In this document: in pieces, positions 1 through 6,360 of the stretch
Layout of the letters: each line of letters opens with the position of its first letter
Position numbering within the stretch: position 1 is the first letter of the stretch
Source: Planctomycetota bacterium
GTDB taxonomy: Bacteria; Planctomycetota; SZUA-567
DNA: 8,349 nucleotides
Assembly: GCA_020860865.1 (NCBI GenBank)
Contig: JAJBTL010000438.1
Coordinates: 1-8,349 of the forward strand
Direction of reading: 5' to 3'
The notes under the pieces: generated by a model
Seen by the model: the letters and a program-made list of their open reading frames with translations, nothing else
Database searches by the model: none
Told to the model about the DNA's origin: nothing
Made by a program: the position numbers and the translations under genes

Positions 1-1499
1 CCAATGTCCCGAAGACCTACCTGAACCGGAACGGCTGGCTCCGGAGTATCGGCATCGCCGCCGTCTTCGATGTCAGCTTCGGCGCCGAACTGACGGTGAA
101 AAGTTACCTGGAACACGTCAAGGCGAACAACCCCGCGACCGTCATCGCCCAGCCCTGTCCGGCCATTGTCAATTACTGCCAAATCTATAAGCCGGAACTG
201 ATACCCTACCTGGCGCCGGCGGACAGCCCGATGCTCCACATCATCCGCATGGTGAAGCGCTTCCGGCCCGAGTTCCGGAACCACCGGGTGGCGGTGATAT
301 CGCCGTGCCTGGCCAAGCGCCGCGAATTCGACGAAACCGGCGTCGGCGATTACAATGTCACCTTCACCCGGCTCCGGGAATACCTGGTTGACCGGTCCAT
401 CCGGCTTGACCAATTCGAGGCCCGGGACTACGACAACCCGCCGGCCGAGCGGGCTGTGCTGTTTTCGTCGCCCGGCGGGCTGATGCGGACGGCGGAGCGA
501 TTTGTTCCGGGAATTTCCAAAAACATCAGGAAAATCGAAGGGCCGCACAGCATTTACCACTACCTGGACCAGTTGCCCGAAATGATCCGGAAGGGCCTCG
601 CGCCGAAAATCATCGACTGCCTGAACTGCGAAAACGGCTGTAACGGCGGCACCGCCGCCCCGGCCCGGGGCAAGCCGGTGGACGAACTCGAGAGCCATAT
701 CGAACGCCGGAGCGAAGGCATGCGGGCCCGCTACGCCGAACCGCCGAAAAGGAAGACGCGTCTTCTCCGGAAAAAGCGGGGTGGCGGCCTCAAGGATCTC
801 GAAGCCTACATCGAGGCCCACTGGGAGCCGGGCCTTTACGACCGGCGCTACCGGAACCTGTCCGCCAACGCGCGGGAGATGGTCCTGACCGAGAGCGACC
901 GCCAGACCATCATGACCCGCCTCCGGAAGTCCGGCGACGGCGACATGTACAACTGTTCCGCCTGCGGCTACAACTCGTGCGAGAAGATGATTCACGCCAT
1001 CCACCAGGGATTCAACCGGCCGGAAAACTGTTTCCATTTCCTTCTCGACAAAACGCTCCTGTCGCAGAAGAATTTTAGCCGTATCGAAGACATCGCCGTC
1101 AGTACGACGGCGGCGGTAACAGCCAGCAAGGAGTCCGCCACCGACCTCACCGCCGCCATGAAGTCGATAAACGAGTACGCCGGGAAAATCGGTTCGGTGA
1201 TGAACAGTATCGAAGCCATCGCCACCCAGACGAACCTCCTCGCCCTGAACGCGGCGGTGGAGGCGGCGAGGGCCGGCGAGGCCGGGAGCGGCTTCGCCAT
1301 CGTGGCGGACGAAGTGCGGCAACTGGCCATCCGTTGCGGCGACGCCGCCCGTGACACCCGGGCCTTCCTCCAGGGCACGGTGGAAAGCGCCCGGAGCGGC
1401 ACGGTCCACTCGAACAGGCTCGAGGAAACCATCGTCAAGATGGAGGAGGCGGCGTCGGAGATTAAGGATCTGGCGGACAAGATGAAGGCGTCGGAATAA
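1..1499 (+). CDS. Sensory-type [FeFe]-hydrogenase domain fused to 4Fe-4S and MCP signalling domains (5' end missing)
   Basis: The frame is open from base 3, giving 498 visible residues; the true start lies left of the window, so the GTG at 96 is not the start. Residues about 1-220 are the C-terminal [FeFe]-hydrogenase (H-cluster) domain. The three H-cluster loops are visible: QPCP (Cys52), SPCLAK (Cys102, with the conserved Lys three residues later) and DCLNCENGCNGG (Cys206, 209, 213). In catalytic enzymes loop 1 is TSCCP; here the first, proton-relay Cys is replaced by Pro, as expected for sensory (HydS-like) forms rather than fast H2 producers. A CxxCx4Cx16C 4Fe-4S domain follows (Cys318, 321, 326, 343). 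Residues about 360-495 are an MCP signalling hairpin with its conserved tip near 406-440 (IATQTNLLALNAAVEAARAGEAG, then GFAIVADEVRQLA). No membrane segment is visible, so it is probably cytoplasmic. Inferred role: H2 or redox sensor passing signals to CheA/CheW-type partners. Domain calls are firm; the sensory role is inference. Confidence 0.88.
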   Translation, partial: NVPKTYLNRNGWLRSIGIAAVFDVSFGAELTVKSYLEHVKANNPATVIAQPCPAIVNYCQIYKPELIPYLAPADSPMLHIIRMVKRFRPEFRNHRVAVISPCLAKRREFDETGVGDYNVTFTRLREYLVDRSIRLDQFEARDYDNPPAERAVLFSSPGGLMRTAERFVPGISKNIRKIEGPHSIYHYLDQLPEMIRKGLAPKIIDCLNCENGCNGGTAAPARGKPVDELESHIERRSEGMRARYAEPPKRKTRLLRKKRGGGLKDLEAYIEAHWEPGLYDRRYRNLSANAREMVLTESDRQTIMTRLRKSGDGDMYNCSACGYNSCEKMIHAIHQGFNRPENCFHFLLDKTLLSQKNFSRIEDIAVSTTAAVTASKESATDLTAAMKSINEYAGKIGSVMNSIEAIATQTNLLALNAAVEAARAGEAGSGFAIVADEVRQLAIRCGDAARDTRAFLQGTVESARSGTVHSNRLEETIVKMEEAASEIKDLADKMKASE

Positions 1500-1551
1500 T
1501 TATGATGAACTATTTCTTGTTTTATTCGAAGTAAACCGTACCGCGAGTGAC

Positions 1552-1633
1552 ATCAGATAGGGTTGCCCGCATCGACCTGCTATGGCCAGGGCTGCCGATG
1601 CGGTAGCCACAGCGTTCGATAACGCTATCAGAT
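1552..1633 (+). ncRNA. Possible structured RNA with a three-way junction
   Basis: This stretch folds on paper into three helices. P1 pairs 1552-1558 with 1627-1633 (ATCAGAT on both sides, one A-A mismatch). P2 pairs 1561-1574 with 1596-1608 (core CCGCATCG/CGATGCGG, plus five outer pairs after a one-base bulge). P3 pairs 1611-1616 with 1621-1626 (AGCGTT, loop CGAT, AACGCT). Joining segments are only 0-2 bases. Two pairs in P2 are G-U on the + strand and would be A-C mismatches on the - strand, which favours + strand transcription. It sits between the hydrogenase stop codon and a strong + strand terminator. I do not recognise a known RNA family, and no clear promoter of its own is visible; it could be a 3' UTR element or chance folding. 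Confidence 0.3.
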
Positions 1634-1701
1634 CGCCTTACCACACATAAAAGTCCTATTTTTCGGACGTGACTCAAGACAATCCTTTTTCCCGTAGCAA
1701 A

Positions 1702-1750
1702 AGACGATGGATTCCGCCGGTAGCGTGCGGAATCCATCGTCTAGTTTTTT
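1702..1750 (+). terminator. Strong intrinsic terminator
   Basis: A perfect 16-base-pair stem (1702-1717 with 1727-1742) with a 9-base loop is followed by a T-run at 1745-1750. It ends transcription from the hydrogenase/MCP gene, about 200 bases after its stop. On the - strand the same hairpin is followed by only about four T residues, so it may also work weakly as the end of the iolO transcript, whose stop codon is about 80 bases away. Confidence 0.85.
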
Positions 1751-1823
1751 ATTTTGTCAACGTACCGATGCTGGTTGTGCCGCGCGTTCCATTCCAGTGA
1801 GTCGCCCAGCGGCAACCCTTTCC

Positions 1824-2687
1824 CTACCGCTTGTCGTAAAAATACCGATACCGTAAAAACTCGAACGCCCGCCGCGCCGCTTCCGGACCGGTCGGGTAGG
1901 GGAGGCATTCCACCGAGACAAAGCCGTCGTAGCCGACCGCTTCGAGGGTGGCGAAGACGCTGTCGAAGTCGAGGCGATCGTGGCCGGGGTACCAGCGGGT
2001 GTTTTCGGCGATGTGGAAATAGCCGAGGAGCGGACCGACTTCCCGGATGGCCTTTTCCGCGCTGTATTCGTCGATGTTCATGTGGAAGGTGTCGAGGTGG
2101 ATGTAGGTGTTCTTCAGGTTGTGGCCGTCGATGAACTGGACGATTTCCCAGGCGGCGTTCAGGGAATCGAGTTCGTAGCGGTTGATCGCTTCAATGTAGA
2201 GGGGGACGCCTTTCGTTCCGGCGTAGGCGTCCACCTCCGCCATGCCTTCGCCCTGCCGGGCCAGCTTCCCGGCCGGGTCGGCGCCGACCTGGCCACGGAC
2301 CCAACCGACGACGACGCCGGTCCGGAGGGTGGTGGCGGCGTCTATGAACCGTTTCAATCCATCAATGGCCAGGCGGACTTTTTCCGGGTCGTCGTGGCAG
2401 AGGGACAGGCCCATACGGACGTTCAGTTGCCCGGAGACGAGGGCGGACACGGCCATGCCTTCCCCGGCGCAGGCGCTTCCGAAGGCGGCGGCGTCGAATT
2501 CCCAGATGTTCGGGACATGCACTTCGATGCCTTCGTAGCCGACGGCCCGGGCGTCGGCTACGCAGACCGCCAGGTCGCCCCGGAAGAGGATGGGCGCTTT
2601 CGGTCCGGCGTCGGGGGCGGCGGTGACGGCGAGACGCATGCCGGTGCCGTTCGAGAGGGCGCCGGGGAAACGGGATTCTGGAGCCAT
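1824..2687 (-). CDS. iolO: 5-keto-L-gluconate epimerase, IolO-like (sugar phosphate isomerase/epimerase TIM barrel)
   Basis: The 287-residue product belongs to the AP endonuclease 2/xylose isomerase-like TIM-barrel family. The four metal ligands of ketose 3-epimerases can be placed at Glu166 (LYIEAINRYE), Asp199 (HLDTFHMN), His225 (FHIAENTRW) and Glu260 (VSVECLPYP). Their spacing (33, 26, 35) equals that of D-tagatose 3-epimerase as I remember it (Glu152, Asp185, His211, Glu246). The FRGDL, DTFHMNI, NRWxPG-like and SVECLP stretches resemble Thermotoga maritima TM0416 (IolO), which epimerises 5-keto-L-gluconate to D-tagaturonate. Being next to iolM and iolN supports this over a generic epimerase. 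The start at 2687 has a ribosome-binding site (AAGGAA, five bases upstream), but gives a 16-residue N-terminal extension; the family start aligns with Met17 (base 2639), which lacks a good site. It follows an intrinsic terminator, so it may be expressed below iolM or from its own promoter. Confidence 0.82.
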   Translation of the reverse strand: MAPESRFPGALSNGTGMRLAVTAAPDAGPKAPILFRGDLAVCVADARAVGYEGIEVHVPNIWEFDAAAFGSACAGEGMAVSALVSGQLNVRMGLSLCHDDPEKVRLAIDGLKRFIDAATTLRTGVVVGWVRGQVGADPAGKLARQGEGMAEVDAYAGTKGVPLYIEAINRYELDSLNAAWEIVQFIDGHNLKNTYIHLDTFHMNIDEYSAEKAIREVGPLLGYFHIAENTRWYPGHDRLDFDSVFATLEAVGYDGFVSVECLPYPTGPEAARRAFEFLRYRYFYDKR

Positions 2688-2768
2688 GGGGTATTTCCTT
2701 CTTACGGAGGTCGGTGGGTGAAAGTCGTCCTGGAAAACTATTTTTTACTCTGGATAACGCCGCGCGTC

Positions 2769-2807
2769 AAAAAAATCGGGGCCCCGGGCCAAACGCCCAA
2801 GGCCCCG
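2769..2807 (-). terminator. Intrinsic terminator between iolM and iolO
   Basis: Read on the - strand, CGGGGCC (2807-2801) pairs with GGCCCCG (2783-2777), with an inner GGGC/GCCC helix, and is followed at once by seven T residues (2775-2769). It lies about 35 bases after the iolM stop and about 80 bases before the iolO start. It should end or attenuate transcription inside the iol cluster. Confidence 0.8.
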
Positions 2808-2842
2808 CGATGAAATGGTTCCATGACGCGTTGCGTTACTGC

Positions 2843-3913
2843 TTATTTATCCGTCATGCCCTTGTAGGTCAGCATGACCTTGAAGGCGGTCTGCTTTTCC
2901 TTTGAGGCGATTTCCAGACCCTTGTGGACGTCTTCGAACGGCAGGTAGTGGCTGTTCAGGGCGTCGAAGTCGTAGTTGTCCTTGATGCGGGACAGGAAGC
3001 GGATGGTGCGCTCGAGGAAGTTCTTGGTTCCGCCCGAGCCGACGATGCGGAGGTTGGACCAGATGACCTTGCCGAGTTCCGCCGGGACCTTGCGGCCGAT
3101 GGAGTGGCCGACAAGACCGACGCGGGCCGAGTGGCCGGCGATGTCGAAGAGGCTGGCGATGCCGATGTCATTGCCGGAGCATTCGACGACGACGGAAGCG
3201 CCGCGGCCGTCCGTCACTTCCCGGACCATCTTGGCGATGTCGCCCTTCGTTGGGTCGAGGGCGTAGTTGGCGCCGTACTTCTTGGCGCGTTCGCGGCGGG
3301 ACTCCAGGGGGTCGACCATGATGATGTTGGCGCCGGAGACGTCGGCGGTGATGGTGGCGGAAATGCCGATGGGGCCGCCGCCGATGATGACGACGTCGTC
3401 CGAGGCGTCGACGTAGCCGCCATTGCCCCAGATGCCCCAGTAGCCGACGGAGAAGTTTTCAATCCAGGTGCCCATGAAGTAGGACCAGTCGGACGGGAAC
3501 TTGTGGGTGAAGTCCCGTTCGAGGATGAGGTATTCGCCCATGGCGCCGGGGGAGTTCGGCATGAAGCCGAGTTCCCGCATGTTGAGGCAGGCCGAGGGCA
3601 TCTTGCCTTCCTTGCAGTTCTGGCAATAGCCGCAGGGAATGACGCAGTCGCCCGTCACCTTGTCGCCGACGGCGAAGTCCTTGACGTCGGAGCCGAGCTC
3701 GACCACCTGGCCGGACCATTCGTGGCCGGGGGTGAACGGCGCGATGTCATACCGGCCTTCGGCGGAGTGGCCTTCGTAGCACTCGACATCGGACTGGCAG
3801 ATGCCGCAGGCGCCGACCTTGATGAGGAGCTCGTTCGGCTTCAGGGGCGGCAGTTCCGTCTCCTCGATACGCAGATCGTGGGGACCATACATGAAGGCAA
3901 TTTTGGCTTTCAC
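2843..3913 (-). CDS. iolM: Zinc-dependent dehydrogenase, IolM-like (scyllo-inosose 3-dehydrogenase)
   Basis: This 356-residue medium-chain dehydrogenase probably oxidises 2-keto-myo-inositol (scyllo-inosose) to 3-dehydro-scyllo-inosose with NAD(P)+, the second step of the Thermotoga-type inositol pathway. Numbered from the GTG start, the catalytic zinc site is seen at Cys39 (CGICQSD) and His64-Glu65 (PGHEW). The structural zinc lobe is Cys94, 97, 100 and 109 (CGYCQNC then AC), with one extra residue before the last Cys compared with common family members. The Rossmann motif GGGPIG is at 178-183 and is followed by an acidic residue at the end of strand two (Asp201, MVDP), which favours NAD+. 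An ATG at 3961 is in frame, but the GTG at 3913 has an AAGGAGG ribosome-binding site six bases upstream and matches the family start, so I prefer it. The family is certain. The exact substrate rests on the neighbours iolN and iolO; other polyol or sugar dehydrogenase activity remains possible. Confidence 0.83.
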   Translation of the reverse strand: MKAKIAFMYGPHDLRIEETELPPLKPNELLIKVGACGICQSDVECYEGHSAEGRYDIAPFTPGHEWSGQVVELGSDVKDFAVGDKVTGDCVIPCGYCQNCKEGKMPSACLNMRELGFMPNSPGAMGEYLILERDFTHKFPSDWSYFMGTWIENFSVGYWGIWGNGGYVDASDDVVIIGGGPIGISATITADVSGANIIMVDPLESRRERAKKYGANYALDPTKGDIAKMVREVTDGRGASVVVECSGNDIGIASLFDIAGHSARVGLVGHSIGRKVPAELGKVIWSNLRIVGSGGTKNFLERTIRFLSRIKDNYDFDALNSHYLPFEDVHKGLEIASKEKQTAFKVMLTYKGMTDK

Positions 3914-3919
3914 GGAAAA

Positions 3920-3926
3920 CCTCCTT
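3920..3926 (-). promoter_or_regulatory. Ribosome-binding site that fixes the iolM GTG start
   Basis: On the - strand AAGGAGG lies six bases before the GTG at 3913. It falls inside the longer reading frame that begins with ATG at 3961, so the longer frame is probably not the real protein. Confidence 0.8.
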
Positions 3927-3941
3927 AGGAAAAGTTTACGC

Positions 3942-3958
3942 TGGGTGCCCGGCACCCA
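3942..3958 (-). repeat. Short hairpin in the iolM leader
   Basis: A perfect seven-base-pair inverted repeat (TGGGTGC/GCACCCA) with a three-base loop lies 16 bases upstream of the iolM ribosome-binding site. It has no T-run, so it is not a terminator. It could affect translation, mRNA processing or stability between iolN and iolM. Confidence 0.55.
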
Positions 3959-3996
3959 CAAAAGTGTGATGGCGACTCAATTCAAAACCCGGACCA

Positions 3997-4032
3997 GACC
4001 GTGACCGCGTCGCTGCCGGCGTGGTCACGGTC
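3997..4032. repeat. Strong inverted repeat between iolN and iolM
   Basis: GACCGTGACC (3997-4006) is repeated inverted as GGTCACGGTC (4023-4032). The pairing extends inward to 4009/4020 if one G-T pair is allowed (G-U on the + strand only). No T-run follows on either strand. It sits about 75 bases past the iolN stop inside a 195-base gap with no gene, and could act as an mRNA 3' end stabiliser after processing, an operator, or a Rho-dependent stop. Confidence 0.6.
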
Positions 4033-4108
4033 GTGATTCGGGATGCGTGGCAATGGTGGCTCTGGAGTACGGGTATTTACTAAAACAATCGCGCCGGTCT
4101 TACCGCTA

Positions 4109-5074
4109 TCATACACCGTAGTGCAGGGTGTAGATGTGGCGGCCGCCGTTCGTCGGGCCCTTGATGACGGCTTCGATGTCTTCGCGGCTTCGCTGGGTGA
4201 CCTTGTCGATGGGCGGCAGTTCGCCGGCCGGGTACTTGGTGATGATGTCGTTGACGAGCTTTTCCAGGTAGTCGAGGGTCTGTTCGACACCCTTACGGGC
4301 CTTGTCGACGCTGGCCTTGGTGGCGTCGCCGATGACGCCTTCCGGGGTGCAGATTACTTCCATGCCGACGGAGCCATAGGCATTATACCACTTGATCGGG
4401 CCCGGCGCGGTTTCGGCTGAGTTGTTGATGTGCCCGGGGGGCAGCATCGGCGCCGGCTTGGTGGCGACGGCGTTTTCCTGCTTGCAGAACTCGGGGAACA
4501 GGGCGAGGGACCAGGACTGTTCAACTTCGTCGGCGTGAATGAACGGGGTGTCGTATGGTCCGCCCTTGTCCTTTGTTTCGAGTTCCCACTTGGCGCAGTT
4601 CCAGAAGTGGGTGTAGAGGATGATGCCGGGGACCTGGAAGGTCTTGCCGAATTTGTGGATGGCCAGCGGAATGACGTAATCCTGGCCGTGACCGTTGACG
4701 ACGATCATCTTGCGGAAACCGGTGTTCCAGAAACCGGCGAACACGTACATGAGGTAGTCCGCCAGGGTCTCTTCCGGGATGATGATGGTGCCGGGCATGC
4801 CGAGGTGGTGGTAGGGGTGGGACCCGTACCAGATCGGCTGGGCGACGGTGCAGCCGGTGGCCTTGGCGACCTGTTCGCACAGGCGGGTGTCGAGGTAGGT
4901 GTCTTCGCCATACGGGGCGCTCGGGCCGTGGTTCTCGGTGGAGCCGACGGGGATGAGGAGGACGTCGTTCTTTTTCAGACGTTCGGCCACTTCCAGGTTG
5001 TTCATGTTCTGGTAATAGATGCCGTTGGCGGCTTCCATGTTGCCGCCCTTGGCGGGGATTTCCCACTTCGACAT
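4109..5074 (-). CDS. iolN: Creatininase-family hydrolase, IolN-like (3-dehydro-scyllo-inosose hydrolase)
   Basis: This 321-residue creatininase-family protein probably opens the ring of 3-dehydro-scyllo-inosose to give 5-keto-L-gluconate. Metal-binding motifs of the family are present: GSTENHGP with Glu47 and His49, Asp58 (GED, nine residues after His49, as in creatininase), VNGHGQD with His129, and HADEVEQ with Glu183. The usual NGHGGN reads NGHGQD and HxxE-T-S reads HADEVEQS, so this is a divergent subfamily and not an ordinary creatinine amidohydrolase. The ATG at 5074 has AAGGAG six bases upstream; an in-frame ATG at 5119 would add 15 residues without support. It is the first gene of the - strand iol cluster, with a promoter at 5265-5292 and a leader of about 180 bases. 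Assignment as IolN depends on the adjacent IolM- and IolO-like genes; mycofactocin-type or other creatininase-family roles fit the context less well. Confidence 0.8.
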   Translation of the reverse strand: MSKWEIPAKGGNMEAANGIYYQNMNNLEVAERLKKNDVLLIPVGSTENHGPSAPYGEDTYLDTRLCEQVAKATGCTVAQPIWYGSHPYHHLGMPGTIIIPEETLADYLMYVFAGFWNTGFRKMIVVNGHGQDYVIPLAIHKFGKTFQVPGIILYTHFWNCAKWELETKDKGGPYDTPFIHADEVEQSWSLALFPEFCKQENAVATKPAPMLPPGHINNSAETAPGPIKWYNAYGSVGMEVICTPEGVIGDATKASVDKARKGVEQTLDYLEKLVNDIITKYPAGELPPIDKVTQRSREDIEAVIKGPTNGGRHIYTLHYGV

Positions 5075-5080
5075 GTGATT

Positions 5081-5086
5081 CTCCTT
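5081..5086 (-). promoter_or_regulatory. Ribosome-binding site that fixes the iolN start
   Basis: AAGGAG on the - strand lies six bases before the ATG at 5074. It lies within the longer in-frame extension that starts at 5119 and so argues against that start. Confidence 0.8.
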
Positions 5087-5264
5087 ATAGAGGACTGCGC
5101 CGTGCGTGGACAGGCGCATAAAAATTTGACCGTGTTACACCGGCGCACCGACCGGAAAGCGTCGTGCGGGGGCGAAGCGAAATGCACTGGCAACAGCTCT
5201 AATGTAATGTGGAACCAGTGGTTAGGGATTGCCCGAAACCTCTTTTTCTCTGTTCGATGTTTGT

Positions 5265-5292
5265 AGTATATCCCATAAAGTGCACTTGTAAA
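5265..5292 (-). promoter_or_regulatory. Sigma70-type promoter for the iol cluster, with a palindromic operator candidate
   Basis: On the - strand TTTACA (5292-5287) and TATACT (5270-5265) are separated by 16 bases; each differs from consensus at one position. Very AT-rich sequence lies upstream. A perfect ten-base palindrome, AAGTGCACTT (5278-5287), fills much of the spacer and overlaps the -35 box, a good place for a repressor. Transcription would start near 5258 and leave a leader of about 180 bases before iolN. Confidence 0.7.
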
Positions 5293-5301
5293 GAATAATT
5301 A

Positions 5302-5315
5302 TAAAAAAATTAAGT
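5302..5315. repeat. 14-base direct repeat, copy 1
   Basis: The sequence TAAAAAAATTAAGT occurs here and again, exactly, at 5355-5368. The copies start 53 bases apart, about five helical turns. This copy lies ten bases upstream of the iolN -35 box. It may be a regulator site or an A-tract bend. Confidence 0.7.
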
Positions 5316-5354
5316 ATGAATTCTAATATATTGATAAATAACGCTTTGCTGGAT

Positions 5355-5368
5355 TAAAAAAATTAAGT
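5355..5368. repeat. 14-base direct repeat, copy 2
   Basis: This is an exact copy of 5302-5315. It lies about 55 bases upstream of the candidate -10 box of the divergent binding-protein gene, so a protein bound at both copies could affect both directions. Confidence 0.7.
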
Positions 5369-5378
5369 GACGCTTGTT

Positions 5379-5393
5379 CCGCCGTCACGGCGG
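5379..5393. repeat. Palindrome in the divergent intergenic region
   Basis: CCGCCG and CGGCGG flank a three-base centre. An overlapping inverted repeat, GTGACG (5367-5372) with CGTCAC (5383-5388), competes with it. No gene ends here, so a terminator role is unlikely; a regulator site for the rightward promoter is possible. Confidence 0.45.
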
Positions 5394-5423
5394 TTTCTAC
5401 TGGCGGAAACGATTCACGAATGG

Positions 5424-5429
5424 TATACT
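5424..5429 (+). promoter_or_regulatory. Candidate extended -10 promoter for the binding-protein gene
   Basis: TGG directly precedes TATACT, forming an extended -10 element about 70 bases upstream of the ATG at 5501. No convincing -35 box is seen at the usual distance. Confidence 0.45.
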
Positions 5430-5500
5430 GTGTAGTCATATCGTCGATATACATGGTTTTCTGATACTTCCACCGACACCCGGATGCAAGGAGCCCATGC

Positions 5501-6308
5501 ATGATTTCACGTACCATATCCCGCTTTACGCGCCTGTCTCTCGTCACCGTCCTCATTTGTATTGCCGTTACGGCGCCGGGATTGACCGGGGAGCGGTCTG
5601 TCCGCTACGAAAAATTCGCCGACCTGAACGGAAAGCGCATCGGCGTCCTGAACGGAACGTTTTTTGAATATCTCGTCAATGACACACACCCTTGAACTTA
5701 CCCAGATGTTCCACTATGAAACAACCGATGGACTCTTCGAAGCCCTCGAAAAGGGTGAAATCGACTGCGTCGTCGATGACGAACCGATAATCCGGTTTTA
5801 TATCGCCCGTCATCCCAACCGGGGTTTCCGCCTCCTTGAATTGATTGAACAGACCGGTTATGCCATTCCCTTCCGAAAAGAATCCGCCGCCCTTCGCGGG
5901 GAGATAGATCGGGAGCTCCGAGCCCTTCTTGATGACGGAACGGTGGACACTATTGTCGAACGCTGGATGGTGGAGGAGACAACGCTCCCGCCGGAACGGC
6001 CGGTGATGGGCGGACGCGTCGTCCGGGCCGGAGTCTTTATCGAAGCCGAACCGTTCGGTTTTATCAATGCGGACGGCCAGGTGGCGGGCATTGAAGTGGA
6101 AATCCTGACAACCATCGCCAGACGGCTTGGCTATGATCTCCGTATCCAGCCGATGACGTTCGATGCCCTCTTTGACGCCCTTCTCGCCGGCGAAGTCGAT
6201 ATTATCACCGGCTGCATCGCGATGACGGAAGACCGTAAGCAGATGTTCGACTTTTCCCTGCCGTACTACGAGGGCGGGGTGGCGGCGGTGGTGCATGACA
6301 AGAAATGA
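5501..6308 (+). pseudogene. Frame-shifted periplasmic solute-binding protein (SBP family 3) with permuted lobes
   Basis: The gene starts at ATG 5501 with AAGGAG seven bases upstream and a signal peptide (basic MISRTISRFTR, hydrophobic stretch to about residue 30). The first frame stops at 5693 (TGA). The protein continues in the next frame, open from 5664 through 6308. Joining near 5690 gives ...NDTH-LELTQMF... and about 268 residues, normal size for an extracellular amino-acid-type binding protein. One extra base, or two missing bases, near the ACACACACCC run (5682-5691) explains the break. The lobe order is unusual. The signal peptide is followed directly by the usual middle of the family (DLNGKRIGVLNGTFFEYLV, then LEKGEIDCVVDDEP) and its end (DDGTVDTIVERWM). 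Only then comes the usual beginning (VRAGVFIEAEPFGFINADGQVAG), then GEVDIITGCIAMTEDRKQMFDFSLPYYEGG. This is a circular permutation, or a remnant of a tandem binding protein. The ligand cannot be told. Family confident; loss of function uncertain. Confidence 0.75.
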
Positions 6309-6360
6309 CGCGGCAGGCACCGGGACGTTGTGGGAACTGTGCTATGTAAATCAAAGAAAA

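Noticed and set aside
96..98. GTG as the start of the hydrogenase/MCP gene
   Set aside because: The same frame is open to the left edge, and the upstream codons encode conserved hydrogenase sequence (AAVFDVSFGAEL), so the gene begins outside the window.
1522..1737. 71-codon open frame on the - strand in the gap after the hydrogenase gene
   Set aside because: No recognised motif and no clear ribosome-binding site. It overlaps the terminator hairpin and the possible RNA fold.
1754..2813. Long + strand open frames opposite iolO (including 1980-2813)
   Set aside because: They lie on the opposite strand of a clear gene. Their composition (Gly, Val, Asp, Ala rich) is typical of the antisense of GC-rich codons, with no family motif.
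2924..3928. 334-codon + strand open frame opposite iolM
   Set aside because: Antisense shadow of a well-supported dehydrogenase; low-complexity Ala/Asp/Val/Gly sequence.
4430..5266. 278-codon + strand open frame opposite iolN
   Set aside because: Antisense shadow. It runs through the iolN ribosome-binding site and leader and shows no domain.
5676..6320. 214-codon - strand open frame opposite the binding protein
   Set aside because: The + strand product has clear binding-protein motifs; this frame has none.
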